64,000 nt of DNA from Bacillus paramycoides (lineage in GTDB: Bacteria; Bacillota; Bacilli; Bacillales; Bacillaceae_G). Shown in pieces: positions 61,138 through 64,000 of the stretch (positions are counted from its first letter, which is position 1; the number at the start of each line of letters is the position of its first letter). The stretch is from contig NZ_MAOI01000039.1 of the NCBI RefSeq assembly GCF_001884235.1, positions 1-64,000 of the forward strand, in the 5' to 3' direction. A program made the position numbers and the translations under genes. The notes under the pieces were generated by a model. The model had not been told where the DNA came from. It made no database searches and saw only the letters and a program-made list of their open reading frames with translations.

Positions 61138-62265
61138 TTAGTTTGCTGCTAACAAATCTTTTGCCATCTTTCTAAATTCTTGATTAAATGCATCATTCAT
61201 TCCATTTTGTACGTTTGAGAAAAGAATTACAAAAGTTCGTTTATCCCCAGTAAAATTATTAAAAGTGTTCCAACCAGCTAGCACCCCGTGATTATGATTA
61301 TAATCTGGGTAAATGTAAAAACTAAATCCATATTTTCTAGCTGGTGATACAGTAAACATATCTGATAAGCTTTGTTTAGAAAGTAATTTACCATCCATAA
61401 TTGCCTCATCTAACCTTTTCATATCATCAACAGTTGTATACATTTCACCACAACCATATAACCAACTCATTTTTAAACGAGGTGTTGTTACTAACTCATT
61501 ATTTTTTTTCGTATAACCTTCTGCTAAAAACATATCCCCAGGCAACGTTGCACCCATCCCAGATTCATGCATCCCAACAGGAGTAAAAATATTTTCATTC
61601 ACATATTCAGCGAGCGGTTTATTCGATATCTTTTCTACAATATACGCAAGTACCATATAATTATAATCTGTATATCGCCATCCTGTACCTGCAGGAAATT
61701 CAAGCTTTTGAGATCCAATCCATGTTACTAACTTTAAACGTGATGCTGCCTCAACTCTACCTTGTCCCTGCTCAGGTAATCCCGAAGTATGCGTTAGCAA
61801 ATTTCTCAATGTAATATTTTTATCTGCTGGAAAGGACGGAATATATTTATTCACATTATCTTCTATATTTAATTTCCCTTTTTCTCTTAGCTGCAATATA
61901 GATATTGCAACTACCGTTTTTGTAATGGAACCGATGCGATATTTTGTTCTTGGCGTTGTTAAAATTTGATCTTTTACATTCGCATACCCGTATCCTTTTC
62001 GTAAAACTACATTATTTTTATCAGCTACAAGGACCGTTCCATTAAATCCTTTATCTTTTAAATATTGATCTAGTTTTGTTGCTGCAATCTCATAACGCTT
62101 TTGCTGATTTGCATCGACTTTCGGTTTATCATTTTCAGTCTTATTCTCAAAATTTGAAAATGCCTTCAAATTATATTTCTTATCTTTATTTGCATGTATG
62201 AGTGCAGCGACACTCCCACAAAAAATAGCAAAAATAAAGAAAGCAATTAGCCATTTCTTACACAT
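61138..62265 (-). CDS. Membrane-anchored class C beta-lactamase-like serine hydrolase
   Basis: A 375-residue protein with an N-terminal membrane anchor (WLIAFFIFAIFCGSVAALIHA), a basic linker and a serine hydrolase domain. YRIGSITKTVVA carries S-x-x-K, YTDYNYMVLAYIVE the Y-x-N motif, and NHGVLAGWN the third-box region. LRNLLTHTSGLPEQG is typical of the D-alanyl-D-alanine carboxypeptidase/esterase branch. It acts outside the membrane, probably on wall peptides or D-amino-acid peptides. AGAGGGTCC precedes the ATG. Confidence 0.9.
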   Translation of the reverse strand: MCKKWLIAFFIFAIFCGSVAALIHANKDKKYNLKAFSNFENKTENDKPKVDANQQKRYEIAATKLDQYLKDKGFNGTVLVADKNNVVLRKGYGYANVKDQILTTPRTKYRIGSITKTVVAISILQLREKGKLNIEDNVNKYIPSFPADKNITLRNLLTHTSGLPEQGQGRVEAASRLKLVTWIGSQKLEFPAGTGWRYTDYNYMVLAYIVEKISNKPLAEYVNENIFTPVGMHESGMGATLPGDMFLAEGYTKKNNELVTTPRLKMSWLYGCGEMYTTVDDMKRLDEAIMDGKLLSKQSLSDMFTVSPARKYGFSFYIYPDYNHNHGVLAGWNTFNNFTGDKRTFVILFSNVQNGMNDAFNQEFRKMAKDLLAAN

Positions 62266-62535
62266 ATAGGGACCCTCTTTTATCCAATTTCACGTTATAC
62301 TTTTCCATTCTATTCTTATTCTATATCTATTAATCTCTAAACATTTTATAATTATACCATCTATCTAATATTGATCATATTAAACTAGATTCCTTTTTCT
62401 CACATTCAAATTTTGACTACTCTCTATTGTATTTCTTTTTTGCAAAATTTCCACCTTACAATCGGATACATCTAACTTCAATTTCAATTTCTTATGTAAC
62501 ATTCGTTACACATTAGCAAAAATGGAGGTGCAGAT

Positions 62536-62766
62536 TTGAAAAATACTGATAAACGCAATCGTTTAGGCGATATGATGTTTCATTATCGAGTAACTAAAAA
62601 TAACATGGTTTTAATTGAATATTGCGGAAAACAAATTATGACTTTAAAAGGAAATCACGCTGAAAAATTTTTGAACAAAATAAATCGGGCAAATAACGAA
62701 AACGAAAAACAACTTATTATGGCTAAAATTACCGGCAATTTCAAAAGAGGAAATGAACATAATTGA
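62536..62766 (+). CDS. Small basic protein of unknown function (76 aa)
   Basis: It starts at TTG five bases after GGAGGTG. The protein is soluble and lysine/asparagine rich: a strand-like segment (MMFHYRVTKNNMVLIEYCGKQIMTL) followed by a helix (HAEKFLNKINRANNENEKQLIMAKITGNF). I do not recognise the family. Convergent with the MFS gene, 69 bp apart. A 60-codon frame overlapping its end (62753-62932) is considered unlikely. Upstream space 62266-62535 holds only its promoter region. Confidence 0.6.
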   Translation: MKNTDKRNRLGDMMFHYRVTKNNMVLIEYCGKQIMTLKGNHAEKFLNKINRANNENEKQLIMAKITGNFKRGNEHN

Positions 62767-62835
62767 AATCGAATCTCATGTATATTCCGATTATACAGCA
62801 AATCTAAAGAAATTTACATTGCTAACATTCCTTTA

Positions 62836-63999
62836 TTATTTATTTTTACTATATAAGCTAACGGCCGATATACTTAGTAATACAACTATACACAACCACG
62901 CATACGTATACCCTTTCTCATCTACAATATAACCAAATAAAACAGGTGCAACAATTATAGCAATTTGATTTAGTGTAAGTGCAAAGCTCACTGTCATCCC
63001 TACAGATTCTTCACTTGCCGATTCAGCAACTTCAACCATAAAAAGACTGAACCATCCAATTGAAAAAAAACCTAATAATGCACTTACACCATACAATACT
63101 CCAATCGTTATTGTATGTATGCTTATAACGAATATTAGAATGAAACCGATAGAAATGCAGACAACTATAAATAAAGGTGTGCTTCGATTCCCCTTATAAA
63201 GCAAATCACTAACAGCTGCTAATACAACCCGGCCAATCATTCCGGAAAAGAACAAAATCGAAAATACTTTTCCAGCTAAAATAGGTGTAATTGATTGTTC
63301 CATTACTAAAAATTTTATAAAATGCCCAACTAACACCATTTGTAATGAAATCATACAAATACCAGTTATATAAATTGGATACAACTCTTTTTTACACATC
63401 ACTGCTTTTAACTGCATCCCAAAAGAGAGTTTAATACGGTCTTCTTTTACTTTCTCCTGAACATATGGTTCCTTATAAAATATGAAAAATAAAAACCCTC
63501 CAATTATACAAATGCATGCAATAATATTTATCGCATAAGCCACATTATATTTTATTGTAAGAAACGGAATCAATACTCCCGCTAACATACCACCAATCGG
63601 TATACCAGCTTGCCTGATCCCCATCGCTAACCCACGATTTTCTTTTGAGAACCATTTTATAATCACTTTACTTCCTCCTGGCTGCGAAACACTATAAAAC
63701 GCTCCTGCTAATAAAAGTACAAAGAGTAATCCAGTAAATTCATTTACGGTATTAGTGAGTAAAAGCGAACCTCCTAGTAAAAAAGAACTTATAGAAATTA
63801 ATAATTTTTCATTATATCGATCAAGTAACCGCCCGACAAAAAGCATACAAAATAGCGATCCAACACTTACAACACTTACTAACAATCCACTCTGCATATT
63901 CGTAAGCGAATATTCTTCTTTCCAAAATAAAGCGAAAGCTCCGACACCATACGTTATAAGTGTTGCTGTTGCTTGAGTAATAGTCGCAAAAATTAACAT
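62836..63999 (-). CDS. MFS transporter, probably 5'-incomplete
   Basis: At least 387 residues of a 12-helix major facilitator, closest in style to the oxalate/formate antiporter-like and CynX-like groups. GRLLDRYNEKLLISISSFLLGG is the loop 2-3 motif, and GSKVIIKWFSKENRGLAMGIRQAGIPIGG the helix 4-5 segment. The first ATG lies one base from the window edge, and the visible sequence begins inside helix 1 (LIFATITQATATLITYGVGAF), so the true start is probably outside. Substrate unknown. Confidence 0.85.
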   Translation of the reverse strand: MLIFATITQATATLITYGVGAFALFWKEEYSLTNMQSGLLVSVVSVGSLFCMLFVGRLLDRYNEKLLISISSFLLGGSLLLTNTVNEFTGLLFVLLLAGAFYSVSQPGGSKVIIKWFSKENRGLAMGIRQAGIPIGGMLAGVLIPFLTIKYNVAYAINIIACICIIGGFLFFIFYKEPYVQEKVKEDRIKLSFGMQLKAVMCKKELYPIYITGICMISLQMVLVGHFIKFLVMEQSITPILAGKVFSILFFSGMIGRVVLAAVSDLLYKGNRSTPLFIVVCISIGFILIFVISIHTITIGVLYGVSALLGFFSIGWFSLFMVEVAESASEESVGMTVSFALTLNQIAIIVAPVLFGYIVDEKGYTYAWLCIVVLLSISAVSLYSKNK

Positions 64000-64000
64000 A

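Noticed and set aside
62753-62932. Plus-strand 60-codon frame overlapping the small protein and the MFS 3' end
   Set aside because: The AGAGG is only two bases from the ATG, and the 3' half is antisense to the MFS gene.

Overview
The window is low-G+C Firmicute DNA, and its gene content points to the Bacillus cereus group. Recognisable group markers are a BcII-type metallo-beta-lactamase, an AiiA-type acyl-homoserine lactonase, an arylamine N-acetyltransferase with a Cys-His-Glu triad, and the bacillithiol pair yojF/bshB2. Most genes have strong AGGAGG-like ribosome binding sites and are closed by T-tailed hairpins. I saw no rRNA, tRNA, CRISPR array or intact insertion sequence.

Layout. 1-1650: a PadR regulator, a DUF1048 protein and the start of a drug-type ABC ATPase. 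This block is visibly richer in G+C than the rest and its promoter is duplicated. 1900-3300: hcp behind an FNR box. 3800-16050: mostly single genes (34-residue membrane peptide, BcII, GH25 lysozyme, two hydrolases, a flavoprotein, a YeiL-like regulator with two small transporters, AiiA, an oxidoreductase, an amino acid permease, a 12-residue Gly/Cys peptide). 16276-21016: a PA/Vip1-like pore-forming toxin without a PA14 domain, a transporter remnant, and a two-component system. A 33-bp direct-repeat site sits at the same distance from the -10 in front of both the regulator operon and the toxin gene. 21396-24936: a PAS/PocR histidine kinase and a decaying stretch with 11-bp tandem repeats and a broken MFS gene.

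24971-35685: a more G+C-rich amine-catabolism operon (FAD amine oxidase, aldehyde dehydrogenase, MATE pump, cupin, methylmalonate-semialdehyde-type dehydrogenase, class III aminotransferase, amidohydrolase, MFS remnant). It reads leftward from a MerR-type promoter with a 19-bp spacer and a perfect 9-bp dyad. The divergent gene encodes an unusual MerR protein fused to a zinc-ribbon and possibly methyltransferase-like region, presumably its regulator.

35977-48857: bacillithiol deacetylase, an ion transporter, small proteins, acetyltransferase, a Fur-boxed ferric-siderophore uptake operon, DUF817, two DinB proteins, a CPBP protease, and a LysR/quinone-reductase divergent pair. 48971-64000: histidine phosphatase, GNAT, a Smr-less MutS2-like ATPase, NAT, oligoendopeptidase F, three agmatine-deiminase-family genes (one internally deleted, one cytoplasmic, one lipoprotein), MerR/GyrI regulator, class C-like serine hydrolase and an MFS transporter cut by the window end.

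The candidate novel system is the orphan toxin and its apparent control by the neighbouring intramembrane-sensing two-component system.
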